The notes under the pieces were generated by a model. The model did not search any database and was not told where the DNA came from. It saw nothing but the letters and a program-made list of their open reading frames with translations. The translations under genes were made by a program, and so were the position numbers. From positions 1 to 64,000 of the forward strand of contig JANXYX010000019.1 in NCBI GenBank assembly GCA_025408425.1: a stretch of 64,000 bases of DNA. Direction: 5' to 3'. Numbering within the stretch: the first letter of the stretch is position 1; the number at the start of each line of letters is the position of its first letter. The DNA is from Granulicella sp. GTDB taxonomy: Bacteria > Acidobacteriota > Terriglobia > Terriglobales > Acidobacteriaceae. Shown here one piece after another: positions 52,035 through 60,701 of this stretch.

Positions 52035-54728
52035 ATGAAGACTTTAAGACTCGTTTCAACTCCAACCCGTAACCGGCGACTCAATGAAATCATCGGGTTG
52101 ACTGTACTGGTTGCGGCGGGCCTCCTTTTCCTCGCGCTCGTCACCTACACCCCCACCGATCCGTCCTTCAACACCGTCGGAGGCTACGCCTCGGGACGCC
52201 CCGCGCACAACTGGACCGGGATGATCGGAGCGTTTATTTCGGACGCCCTGCTCCAGACCATCGGCATTGCCGCGTTCTTTCTACCCCTGGTGGTCGGACG
52301 CCTCGGTCTCTGCTGGATGCGTTCGCGTCCCGCCGGCTCCGCCCAGGCCAAGAGCATTGGCCTGATCATGTGGGTGGTCTTCGCACCCGCGGCGATCGCG
52401 CTGCTGCCCGGAAACATGCTGTGGCGCCACGCGCTGCCCATCGAGGGAACCACCGGTCGTTTGCTGGCGGACCTGATGGTCCACTACCTCAACCTGCCCG
52501 GGGCCTGCATCGTTCTAGGTCTGATGGTGGCGCTCTCCTTGTACCTCGCAACCACCTTCACCTTCAACACCGCTCGCGAGTGGGCGATGATCCGCTTCGG
52601 TTTCATTCACGCGATCATGGAGCGTTGGGCCAACTGGCGCAACCGTCGCGCCAATAACAAAGCAGCTGAGTTGAACGATGACTTCGGCAGCAAACGCGAG
52701 CAGATGGAAGAGATGGCTCGGCGGGCCCGCGAAGTTGCGGAGCGCGAAGCGGCACGTGACCGCGAGGCGGCGGAGAGCACTACATTGCTCAGCGGGCTAT
52801 TCCGCTGGCTGGGGCGCAGAAAGAAGCTCGTGGAACCCATCACGATCGCACCGGAAGAGATCGTGGCACCCGGCGAGCAGGTATCGATGTGGCAGGCAAT
52901 GCCGCGGACGCTGGTCGACGCGCCGCCCGTTACCGCGTTCGGAACCGCCGCCGCTGCTGCAGCACCATTTGCAGACGCCCTGGCCAAAGCCGCGGCTCCC
53001 ATCCACGCCCTGGACGATCACTCCAACTTCGACGAGAGTCGGGCCTTTGGCTTCGCCGCTGACCGCATGGAGATGCCCGAGCCAAGACCTGCTCGCACCC
53101 CCACTCCCATTCGTCCCCCAAAGCGCGCTGTCGAAGAGACTGCGGCACCCGGGTTCGTCACCCCCGCAATCCCGCTGCCTTCCCATCAACATGAGGCGAT
53201 CTCCTTCGGAAAACGTGCCGACGCCGATATCAAACCGGTAACAATCGTGCCCAAGAGCGTGCGCGGCTACAAGCTGCCGCCGTCTTCCCTGCTCTTCCGC
53301 AGCGACGACCAAACCGTAGTGCGCGAAGACGCCCTGCGCGAAGAGGCCCGGGTGCTGGTAGAAAAGTGCGCCGAGTTTGCAGTGGACGGGCAAGTCACGC
53401 AGATCAACCCCGGTCCGGTTGTCACTACCTTCGAGTTTCGGCCCGACGCTGGCGTCAAGGTCGCTCGCATCACCGGGCTCGCCGACGACCTCTGCCTCGC
53501 AATGGCTGCAGAGAGCATCCTGATTGAACGCATGCCCGGCAAAAGCACGGTCGGCATCCAGGTGCCGAACAGCGAGCGCGAAACCATCTGGCTGCGTGAC
53601 GTGGTGGAGTGCGAATCCTTCGCGCAGTCGAAGAGCAAGCTGGCCATCGCGCTGGGTAAAGACATCAACGGCCGCATCGTCACGGCAGATCTCGCCAGCA
53701 TGCCCCACGTACTGATCGCCGGCTCCACTGGCTCAGGAAAATCAGTCGCAATCAACGCAATGATCATGAGCGTGCTGTTCAAGAGCACCCCCGAACAGGT
53801 GCGCATGATCCTTGTCGATCCGAAGCGCGTCGAACTCGGCATGTACGAAGGCATTCCGCACCTGTTCACGCCGATCATCACCGAGGCGAAGCTGGCGGCC
53901 AATGCGCTCCGCAACGCCGTTCGCGAGATGGAGCGCCGCCTCAAACTGCTCGCCGCGAACCACGTCCGCAACATCGACCAGTTCAACAAGCTCTTCGATC
54001 ACGGCAGCGAGTACCTCTTCGAGGATGTCAGCCAGGAGCCGCTGCCCTACATCATCATCATCATCGACGAGCTCGCCGATCTGATGATGCTCGATCGCGC
54101 CAACGTCGAAGAATCCATCACACGCCTCGCCCAGATGGCCCGCGCCGTCGGCATCCACCTGGTGCTGGCAACGCAACGGCCCTCGGTGGACGTCATCACC
54201 GGCCTGATCAAGGCAAACGTCCCCACCCGCATGAGTTTCCGCCTCGCAACCAAGGTGGACTCCCGCACCATCATCGACAGCAACGGTGCGGAGAGCCTGC
54301 TCGGGCGCGGCGACATGCTGTATCTACCACCCGGCACTAGTCGCGTGCAGCGGGTCCATGCACCATTTGTAACCGAAAAAGAAATCTCGGCAGTGACCGC
54401 CTTCTGGAAGGCCCAGGGTGAGGCCGAGTACGTCCACGGCTTCCTCGAAGGACCCAAGGAAGATGCCACCGGCAAAGATGGTGACGGCGGCGCAGATGGC
54501 GAAAACAATGATGAGCTATACGACGACGCAGTACGACTGGTGTTTGAGTTTGGCAAGGCCAGCACTTCGCTGTTGCAGCGCCGTCTGCGCATCGGCTACG
54601 GACGCGCCGCTCACCTCATCGACATGATGTATAACGATGGTCTGGTCGGCCCTGCCGATGGATCAAAACCACGCGAGATCCTGAAGTCCCCAAACTGGGT
54701 CAGCGAAGTCGACGAAGTCATTCGATAG
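52035..54728 (+). CDS. ftsK: DNA translocase FtsK
   Basis: FtsK is a septal hexameric motor that moves chromosome ends and activates XerCD recombination. The 897-residue protein has four N-terminal membrane helices (about 20-40, 62-85, 98-120 and 150-172). A Pro/Ala-rich linker (about 200-410) follows, then the motor: Walker A GSTGSGKS (about residues 563-570), Walker B region 'YIIIIIDELADLMM' and 'VLATQRPSVDVITGLIKANVPTRMSF'. The C-terminal gamma DNA-reading domain is 'LLQRRLRIGYGRAAHLIDMM'. All FtsK landmarks are present. Confidence 0.97.
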   Translation: MKTLRLVSTPTRNRRLNEIIGLTVLVAAGLLFLALVTYTPTDPSFNTVGGYASGRPAHNWTGMIGAFISDALLQTIGIAAFFLPLVVGRLGLCWMRSRPAGSAQAKSIGLIMWVVFAPAAIALLPGNMLWRHALPIEGTTGRLLADLMVHYLNLPGACIVLGLMVALSLYLATTFTFNTAREWAMIRFGFIHAIMERWANWRNRRANNKAAELNDDFGSKREQMEEMARRAREVAEREAARDREAAESTTLLSGLFRWLGRRKKLVEPITIAPEEIVAPGEQVSMWQAMPRTLVDAPPVTAFGTAAAAAAPFADALAKAAAPIHALDDHSNFDESRAFGFAADRMEMPEPRPARTPTPIRPPKRAVEETAAPGFVTPAIPLPSHQHEAISFGKRADADIKPVTIVPKSVRGYKLPPSSLLFRSDDQTVVREDALREEARVLVEKCAEFAVDGQVTQINPGPVVTTFEFRPDAGVKVARITGLADDLCLAMAAESILIERMPGKSTVGIQVPNSERETIWLRDVVECESFAQSKSKLAIALGKDINGRIVTADLASMPHVLIAGSTGSGKSVAINAMIMSVLFKSTPEQVRMILVDPKRVELGMYEGIPHLFTPIITEAKLAANALRNAVREMERRLKLLAANHVRNIDQFNKLFDHGSEYLFEDVSQEPLPYIIIIIDELADLMMLDRANVEESITRLAQMARAVGIHLVLATQRPSVDVITGLIKANVPTRMSFRLATKVDSRTIIDSNGAESLLGRGDMLYLPPGTSRVQRVHAPFVTEKEISAVTAFWKAQGEAEYVHGFLEGPKEDATGKDGDGGADGENNDELYDDAVRLVFEFGKASTSLLQRRLRIGYGRAAHLIDMMYNDGLVGPADGSKPREILKSPNWVSEVDEVIR

Positions 54729-54749
54729 ACGATGCAGTATGCGCGATCA

Positions 54750-54786
54750 GGGCTCGGGGATCGATCTCCTCGAGCCTTGATCTTTT
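54750..54786. terminator. Possible bidirectional hairpin after ftsK
   Basis: GGCTCG (54751-54756) and CGAGCC (54771-54776) pair, with further partial pairing inside the loop. TCTTTTC follows on the plus strand between convergent stops at 54728 and 54787. Confidence 0.45.
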
Positions 54787-56061
54787 CTAGCGCGGCATTA
54801 CCTTCGAAGACCGGAACGCCACCACCGCAAGCAAACTAATCACCACCAGCAGCGCAATCCACAGCGTATTGGGATGCCGCTCCGTCAGCGGCCGCGTATC
54901 CTCGCGCTGCTTGTAGCGAGGATTGACCTCTTGCGGACCCAGCATCGCCGCATGCGTCGTCCCTACCGAAGTAAACAGTCGCGCATAGTCATAGCGAGGC
55001 GCAGGCAGAGCAGGATCACCGTAGAAGAGGGTTGGAGAAGGTGCCACCGCCGCGTTGAAGCACAGCTTCCGCTGGCGCATCTCAAGCCGCACAGCACTGA
55101 TCGGAAGCGGAGCATCATCGCCATTCTCGACCACCACTTCAACCACTGCGGCACTTTGCAGATTCGACCCGATGGTCACCGGAACGCTTAGTTCCTGCTG
55201 ACGTATCTCCCGCCCAGCTTCGGAAAGATGCACCCGCAGAATCGTACCGCTGGCAGTCTCGGATGATGACGCCGATGCCCCCTCAGGATGCGCGGAGATC
55301 AGCACATCGCGGCTGAAGTTTCCTTTGAACGTCGGCGCAAGCACAAATGTCACCCGCTCTACGGGCACTCTCGTCGGCAGCAGAAAGCTGGCCGTCGTCT
55401 GCTTGCCCCGCTGTATTACTGCGGTCGTCTCGACCGCCATGGTGAAGATCGTCTGGGCTTCGCGGCTTGGCGGGACAGTGGCTCCGCGTACCATCTGCGC
55501 AGTGGGCACAAAGCCAGCAGCCCCTGGCGCTGCCGCGGCAGCAAGTTCGACATGCAGATAACGGAACCTGGACTCCTGCAGGTGAAGCGTCGTATTGCGC
55601 GCAAGATGCTGTGTCGTCAGATCGAAGAGGGTGTACTCCCCGAGGCGGGTCGAAGGCGCGGTGGTCAGGGAGGCGCTGCCGAAGACGGTCGCCGTAGCGA
55701 GATAGTCCTGCCCAGCAAGGTCGAGTACTACTTCGGTATAAGGCCGATCTGGCATCTCCAGATCGAAGACCACGCTGCGGCCGCGCATGCCCAGGTTCAA
55801 CACCCGCGCACTCTCGCTCTCCGCCTGCGCCGACTCGCTCAACGTCACGGCGTAGGGCACCTCGCGATTGTCCTGGTAAAGTCGAAGGTCTTTCAGCGAT
55901 GGCGCTGCATTAGGAAATATCTGCGCATCCACCACGACGCAGGACTGCCCAGAGCTATCGGGAGCGCTGACGCTCCGCTGGTAGCGCTGATACTGCGGCG
56001 CAGAGCTGGCAAAGCTTGACGCAACCTGCAACCACAGCGCAATCGAAAGGACCACCTTCAT
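54787..56061 (-). CDS. DUF3999-family protein
   Basis: The 424-residue protein has a signal sequence (MKVVLSIALWLQVASSFA). A long beta-rich exported part follows ('RYQRSVSAPDSSGQSCVVVDAQIFPNAAPSLKDLRLYQDNREVPYAVTL'), and one C-terminal membrane helix 'TLWIALLVVISLLAVVAFRSSK' completes it. This matches DUF3999, a family of unknown function. The ATG overlaps the stop of the DUF2339 gene (ATGA), and the pair DUF2339-DUF3999 is a recurring gene neighbourhood, so the two products very likely act together at the membrane. Confidence 0.8.
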   Translation of the reverse strand: MKVVLSIALWLQVASSFASSAPQYQRYQRSVSAPDSSGQSCVVVDAQIFPNAAPSLKDLRLYQDNREVPYAVTLSESAQAESESARVLNLGMRGRSVVFDLEMPDRPYTEVVLDLAGQDYLATATVFGSASLTTAPSTRLGEYTLFDLTTQHLARNTTLHLQESRFRYLHVELAAAAAPGAAGFVPTAQMVRGATVPPSREAQTIFTMAVETTAVIQRGKQTTASFLLPTRVPVERVTFVLAPTFKGNFSRDVLISAHPEGASASSSETASGTILRVHLSEAGREIRQQELSVPVTIGSNLQSAAVVEVVVENGDDAPLPISAVRLEMRQRKLCFNAAVAPSPTLFYGDPALPAPRYDYARLFTSVGTTHAAMLGPQEVNPRYKQREDTRPLTERHPNTLWIALLVVISLLAVVAFRSSKVMPR

Positions 56062-57962
56062 CGCAGCCCCCCTGCTTCCTCCTGCGAATGAGGCACTGCA
56101 TCTGCCTGTGGATCGCGCAGCGCGAGCCAGTCTTTCTGATACGCGAAGCTAACCCCCATCAGCAACGCGCCAAGTCCCATCAAGCTCACCACTCGATAGC
56201 CCTGGCTAAGGTTGCGCATGTCGTAGAGGAACGTCTTTGCAATGGTGAACACCAGCAGCAACAGAGCCTGCCAGCGAACGAAAGCCGTCCGCTTCCAGAA
56301 GCCGATCGCCAGCAGGCCGACTCCGTAGAGCATCAGGAAAGCCGAGATTGCGAGCGCCAACTGCAGGTCCGCCTCGACATCAGCGGCTGTATGGCTCCAG
56401 AATGCCTCGATCTCGTGCACACATGCGAGCACTGCAACGATATTCAGCGCAATGATCGACGCACCAGCCATCGGGAGCCAGAACGGTGGCTCAACCTCCC
56501 GTTCGCGTGATTGGTGAAGCGAGATCCCGGTAACCAGACCAAACGCTGCAATCCCAACCAGCGCCGTCGAAAATCTCGCGTTCAGGAAGGCACGGGCATA
56601 CCGGGCATCGAACCAGTGCGGCTGAATCAACAACGCCACAAATCCCAGCAATAGAGCACCCACCGCGAGTCCGCGCAACGTGCCGCGGGCCACGGCCAAC
56701 GAGTCCTCCTGCGCAGCACTCAAAGTTCCGAGCCGCGACGCAATCCACAGCAACACGGTGCCTTCCGCCAGCCACGAAAACGTAATCCAGTGGCCAGACG
56801 CTTTCATCGGGATCGCAATGGTCAGAAAAACTATAGCCAGCGACAGATGGATCGAAGCCGCAACGACACTCTGCGGCAGCCGCATGATGACCAGATAGAT
56901 CGCCGCGAAGATCACCATGAGCCATGGCAAATCGGCATGGCGGCCCGAATCCTGCAGCAATGAGTAGAAGGCCAGCGAGCCAAAGACAGCGTTGCCAAGC
57001 GGCAGCAGAATGTCGGTAATACGTCCCGCCGAGCTTCGTCCGGGCGCGACTGCATCGGACGTCTCCGCCAGACTGCGATGAATCGGGACACTGGCAAACG
57101 CTACCGCAAATAGCGTAAGGAAGATCGAGGTCAGCAGGAATTGCTCTGAGGAATAGAACTCGACGTACCAGCCGATAAAATACGCTACCGTCGCCGGAAA
57201 GGCAGCCAGCAAAAGCCGCGGCCATGGCTTCAGGCGCACCAGAGCGATCGTCGCAAGGTCGATCGCAAGAACATAAGTGAACAGGAAGCTCTCGTGATTC
57301 CCACCGGTCGCAAGCAGCAGCGGCGTGGCAAAACCTCCAGCAAGAGCGTAGACAGCCAGCACCTCCGCGTCCTGCACCCACGCCATGTAGGCGTTCCACG
57401 CCGTCACCAGAACCATTGCACCAAGAGCCACCTCAGCCGGCAGCAGATGGTAAAGCTGAAAGGAAGCCCACAGTGACAGATAAAGAACGCCGCTTCCAAT
57501 CGCCTTCAGCGAATAGGAGAAGGTGCCGAAGCCTTTGCGGCGAAAACGCTCCGACCAGAGGACCAGTCCCGCCCCTGCCACCAGTCCGGCCAGAACCCGG
57601 CCCATAGGACCAATCCACTGGTTGTCGATCGCCCACTTCAAAAACCACGTCGCCCCAATAAGCAACGCAACGATGCCCACACGACTGAAGAGTTGCGAGC
57701 CAATCTGTCTCTCAAACGACGCCCTCTGGACCGGTTTCGATAGTGGGGTGGGTGCGACAGCAACAACCCGCACCGCAGCAGGTGGCGGCGGTGGGGCGGC
57801 CCGCCCCGGCTGAGCAGCAGTCTCATCCGCTGCAACCGGTCGCCGCAGCCGCAACGCTGCGACCTCACGCTCCAGGACTTCAACCCGATGCAATAGCGCA
57901 GCAAACTCTGCTGCCACCTGAGCTGTGCGAATCGGATCCTGCGGCTGCTCCTCAAACCCCAT
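56058..57962 (-). CDS. DUF2339-family polytopic membrane protein
   Basis: The 634-residue protein has a short coiled-coil N-terminus ('AAEFAALLHRVEVLEREVAAL'), a Pro-rich linker, and about 17 to 20 hydrophobic helices. It starts at 'FERQIGSQLFSRVGIVALLIGATWFLKWAIDNQWIGPMGR', which is the DUF2339 signature. It is shorter than many relatives (800-1000 residues). The function is unknown; a role in envelope maintenance has been suggested only from co-occurrence. It overlaps the DUF3999 gene by 4 bp, and the two form an operon. Confidence 0.85.
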   Translation of the reverse strand: MGFEEQPQDPIRTAQVAAEFAALLHRVEVLEREVAALRLRRPVAADETAAQPGRAAPPPPPAAVRVVAVAPTPLSKPVQRASFERQIGSQLFSRVGIVALLIGATWFLKWAIDNQWIGPMGRVLAGLVAGAGLVLWSERFRRKGFGTFSYSLKAIGSGVLYLSLWASFQLYHLLPAEVALGAMVLVTAWNAYMAWVQDAEVLAVYALAGGFATPLLLATGGNHESFLFTYVLAIDLATIALVRLKPWPRLLLAAFPATVAYFIGWYVEFYSSEQFLLTSIFLTLFAVAFASVPIHRSLAETSDAVAPGRSSAGRITDILLPLGNAVFGSLAFYSLLQDSGRHADLPWLMVIFAAIYLVIMRLPQSVVAASIHLSLAIVFLTIAIPMKASGHWITFSWLAEGTVLLWIASRLGTLSAAQEDSLAVARGTLRGLAVGALLLGFVALLIQPHWFDARYARAFLNARFSTALVGIAAFGLVTGISLHQSREREVEPPFWLPMAGASIIALNIVAVLACVHEIEAFWSHTAADVEADLQLALAISAFLMLYGVGLLAIGFWKRTAFVRWQALLLLVFTIAKTFLYDMRNLSQGYRVVSLMGLGALLMGVSFAYQKDWLALRDPQADAVPHSQEEAGGLR

Positions 57963-58036
57963 GGCAATTACTCTAACGCTACCGCCCCGATGACGTAACG
58001 AAATCTATGGATGATAGTCTTTTGCCCAGAAGGATC

Positions 58037-58789
58037 ATGACAAAAATTACCCAGCCTCCCATAAAAGTGCTCGTGATTGATGATGATGACGTAAGCCGCG
58101 AGTTGCTCACTCTGTTGCTTACCGCGCAGGGCTATACCGTGGACGCCGCGGACTCTGGCGAAGCGGCGCTGCAACACCTGCAGCAGTCACCCAACAGCCC
58201 TCCTGGGGCAATACTGACCGACCTGCAGATGCCTGGAATCAGCGGGAGTGAACTGGCACAACAGCTTCGCTCCGCCTGCCAGGTCGCCGACAGCTCTCAA
58301 ACTCTACTACTCGCCATGAGCGGTAGCTGGCCAGACGATGCAACGCTGCGCGGCTACGACGACTTTCTGCTCAAGCCATTCACCATGCAAGACTTTGCAG
58401 CCGCCCTGACAAAGAAGACTCGCGCCGAGGTTTCAACGGGAGTCAATCACTCGCCGCATTCTCCAGCCTGCCTGGACGAAGATGTCTACGGCAAACTCGC
58501 CGGTTCCATGCAACCGGGCCAGCTTCAGCAACTGTATACGCTCTGTCTCAGCGATATCGAAGCCCGCATCGCCCGGATGCGGGCGGCCGTCTCCAATGGA
58601 GATGACGCCTTGTACCGGCGGGAAGCGCACGCAATCAAGGGCGGCTCTGGCATGTTGGGCGCCACCGAAATCCACACTCTTGCCGCCGCAATGGAGGCGC
58701 AAGGACTTGCAGATGCTAATCATGTAGCTTCACTCGACGAAATGCTGCTCTCCTCCGAGCGCTTGAGGGTTATTCTGATCGCACGCTAA
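58037..58789 (+). CDS. Receiver-HPt protein
   Basis: The 250-residue protein has a REC domain (phospho-acceptor Asp62 in 'AILTDLQMPGISG', Lys near 'LLKPF') joined by about 25 residues to a C-terminal HPt domain. The HPt has phospho-His198 in 'EAHAIKGGSGMLGA'. It has no kinase domain or DNA-binding domain, so it looks like a phosphorelay intermediate. The gene lies 50 bases before a NarL-type regulator, which may receive the phosphate. ATG 58037 is preferred to 58007 because AAGGA lies just before it. The cognate kinase is not adjacent. Confidence 0.88.
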   Translation: MTKITQPPIKVLVIDDDDVSRELLTLLLTAQGYTVDAADSGEAALQHLQQSPNSPPGAILTDLQMPGISGSELAQQLRSACQVADSSQTLLLAMSGSWPDDATLRGYDDFLLKPFTMQDFAAALTKKTRAEVSTGVNHSPHSPACLDEDVYGKLAGSMQPGQLQQLYTLCLSDIEARIARMRAAVSNGDDALYRREAHAIKGGSGMLGATEIHTLAAAMEAQGLADANHVASLDEMLLSSERLRVILIAR

Positions 58790-58839
58790 GACTGGGCCGA
58801 GTTGTGGCGAAGCTCCCGAAATGTCTGGAGAAGGTACGT

Positions 58840-59547
58840 ATGAATCAGGAAGTAAGTAAATCGCGTGATACCGGCTTATCCGTCGCACCGATCCGCATCA
58901 TAGTAGCCGACGATCATCCCGTTGTGCGCTTCGGCGTCAAGAACATGTTGATGAACGAGCCCGGCTTCGAAGTCGTCGGCGAGGCTGAAGATGGCGACGT
59001 CGCCATCACCCAGACGCTCGAACTGGAGCCCGATATTCTGCTGCTGGACCTGCAGATGCCGCGCCTGCCAGGCTTGGAAGCCATGCGCGCGATCATGACA
59101 AAGTCACCGCGCGTCAAAATCATTCTCCTCACCGGAACCATCTCCACCCAGCAAATCATCGAGGCGCTCCAGATCGGCGCGCGCGGCATTGTGCTGAAGG
59201 ATGCCGTCGCCGGCGATCTCTCCCATGCTCTGCGGGCCGTCTTGTCCGGTGACTACTGGATCGGTGGCGAGCGCGTTGCAAATCTGCTGCGAGCCCTCCG
59301 AGAGCTGATGGAGAAGGCTGCGGCCGTGCCGGAGCGCAAAACCTACGGCCTCACACCGCGCGAACTCGAAGTCGTCACCTGCATCGTCGAAGGCTGCAGC
59401 AACAAGGATATCGCCAAACAGTTCACCATCAGCGAAGAGACCGTCAAGCGCCATCTCTCGAACGTCTTCGACAAGACCGGCGTCTCGACACGGCTGGAGC
59501 TCGCGCTGTTTGCCATCGCTCATAAGCTGGTCGCACTCGACACCTAA
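58840..59547 (+). CDS. NarL/FixJ-family response regulator
   Basis: The 235-residue protein has a REC domain (Asp70 in 'PDILLLDLQMPRLPG'). A LuxR-type helix-turn-helix follows: 'LTPRELEVVTCIVEGCSNKDIAKQFTISEETVKRHLSNVFDKTGVSTRLELAL' (about residues 170-222). It should bind DNA as a phosphorylated dimer. ATG 58840 is chosen because GAGAAGG lies 6 bases before it; an upstream GTG at 58804 adds residues out of family. It follows the REC-HPt gene and ends at a strong UUCG terminator. Confidence 0.93.
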   Translation: MNQEVSKSRDTGLSVAPIRIIVADDHPVVRFGVKNMLMNEPGFEVVGEAEDGDVAITQTLELEPDILLLDLQMPRLPGLEAMRAIMTKSPRVKIILLTGTISTQQIIEALQIGARGIVLKDAVAGDLSHALRAVLSGDYWIGGERVANLLRALRELMEKAAAVPERKTYGLTPRELEVVTCIVEGCSNKDIAKQFTISEETVKRHLSNVFDKTGVSTRLELALFAIAHKLVALDT

Positions 59548-59570
59548 TCAGCAGACATCAAAACAACTAT

Positions 59571-59604
59571 CAGACGCTCGGCTTCGGCTGAGCGTCTGCA
59601 CGTT
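59571..59604 (+). terminator. UUCG-tetraloop terminator after the NarL-type gene
   Basis: CAGACGCTC pairs perfectly with GAGCGTCTG, extended by a G-U and two G-C pairs to a TTCG loop (59571-59598), with CACGTTT after it. It is a very stable 12-bp stem. Confidence 0.8.
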
Positions 59605-59626
59605 TAGCCTTCAGTAGAATGAACCC

Positions 59627-60700
59627 ATGAGCATTCCTGCCACTTCAGGCATCTTTGATTTACTGGTGATTGGGGCAGGCCCCACCGGGCTGGCCTGCGC
59701 CATCGAGGCCCAACGTGCGGGCTTCTCCGCCGTGCTGGTGGATAAGGGCTGCCTCTGTAACTCGCTCTTCAACTATCCGGCGCACATGACGTTCTTCACC
59801 ACGCCCGAGCTGCTCGAAATCGGCGATATGCCGTTCTCCAGCCCCAACCAGAAGCCCAACCGCAACGAGGCGCTCGAGTACTACCGCAAGGTCACCGAGC
59901 ACTACCAGCTCGATGTCCGGCAATATGAGACGGTGGACTCCGTCAGCGGCACCGATGGAAACTTTATCGTTCACACCACGGATCGCTTCGCCCGCCAGTC
60001 CCAGCTGCGCGCCCGCAAACTGGTGGTCGCCACGGGCTACTATGATCTGCCAAATTACCTCGAAGTTGTCGGCGAAGATCTTCACAAAGTGAAGCACTAC
60101 TACCACGAACCACACCCGTTCTATGGGCTCGACGTCGTGGTCATCGGCGGCAAAAACTCAGCAGCCATCGCAGCACTCGATCTATGGCGCCACGGCGCGC
60201 GCGTCACTCTCGTCCATCGCGGCGCGGAGATGCACCGGCACGTGAAGTACTGGATTCTGCCAGACATCAACAACCGCATCAAGAACGCCGAGATCACTGC
60301 TTACTTCAACAGCAACCTGACCAGCATCTCTGCAGACGACGTCACCATCGCCACCCCACAGGGCGTCGTCACGATTCCGAACCACTTCGTCTTTGCATTA
60401 ACCGGCTACCACCCCGACTTCAGCTTTATTGAGAGCCTCGGCGTCCAACTGGACCGTGCCAACGATCGCCGCCCAGTCTGCGATCCGGCCACTCTGGAGA
60501 GCAATGTGCCTGGCATTTATCTAGCTGGAGTCATCGTCGCCGGCGAACGCACCAATGAGATCTTCATCGAAAATGGCCGCTTCCACGGCAAGCTCATCGC
60601 AGGCCACCTCAGCAGCCAACTCAACGGAAACGGTAGCGGAGACCAGGCTCTGAACGAAGAGGTGCTCCAAATGGAAAAGCACTTGAGAAATCAGGAATAA
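59627..60700 (+). CDS. ypdA: YpdA-type pyridine nucleotide-disulfide oxidoreductase (putative bacillithiol disulfide reductase)
   Basis: The 357-residue flavoprotein has the FAD loop 'VIGAGPTGLACAIEAQRAG', the YpdA-typical 'KGCLCNSLFNYPAHMTFFTTPELLEIGD' and the NADPH loop 'VVVIGGKNSAAIAALDLWRHGARVTLVHRG'. The end is 'IYLAGVIVAGERTNEIFIENGR'. YpdA is thought to recycle oxidised bacillithiol, so its presence hints that the organism makes this thiol (inference). The start lacks a ribosome-binding site, and TAGAAT (59615-59620) lies 6 bases before the ATG. Confidence 0.88.
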   Translation: MSIPATSGIFDLLVIGAGPTGLACAIEAQRAGFSAVLVDKGCLCNSLFNYPAHMTFFTTPELLEIGDMPFSSPNQKPNRNEALEYYRKVTEHYQLDVRQYETVDSVSGTDGNFIVHTTDRFARQSQLRARKLVVATGYYDLPNYLEVVGEDLHKVKHYYHEPHPFYGLDVVVIGGKNSAAIAALDLWRHGARVTLVHRGAEMHRHVKYWILPDINNRIKNAEITAYFNSNLTSISADDVTIATPQGVVTIPNHFVFALTGYHPDFSFIESLGVQLDRANDRRPVCDPATLESNVPGIYLAGVIVAGERTNEIFIENGRFHGKLIAGHLSSQLNGNGSGDQALNEEVLQMEKHLRNQE

Positions 60701-60701
60701 A

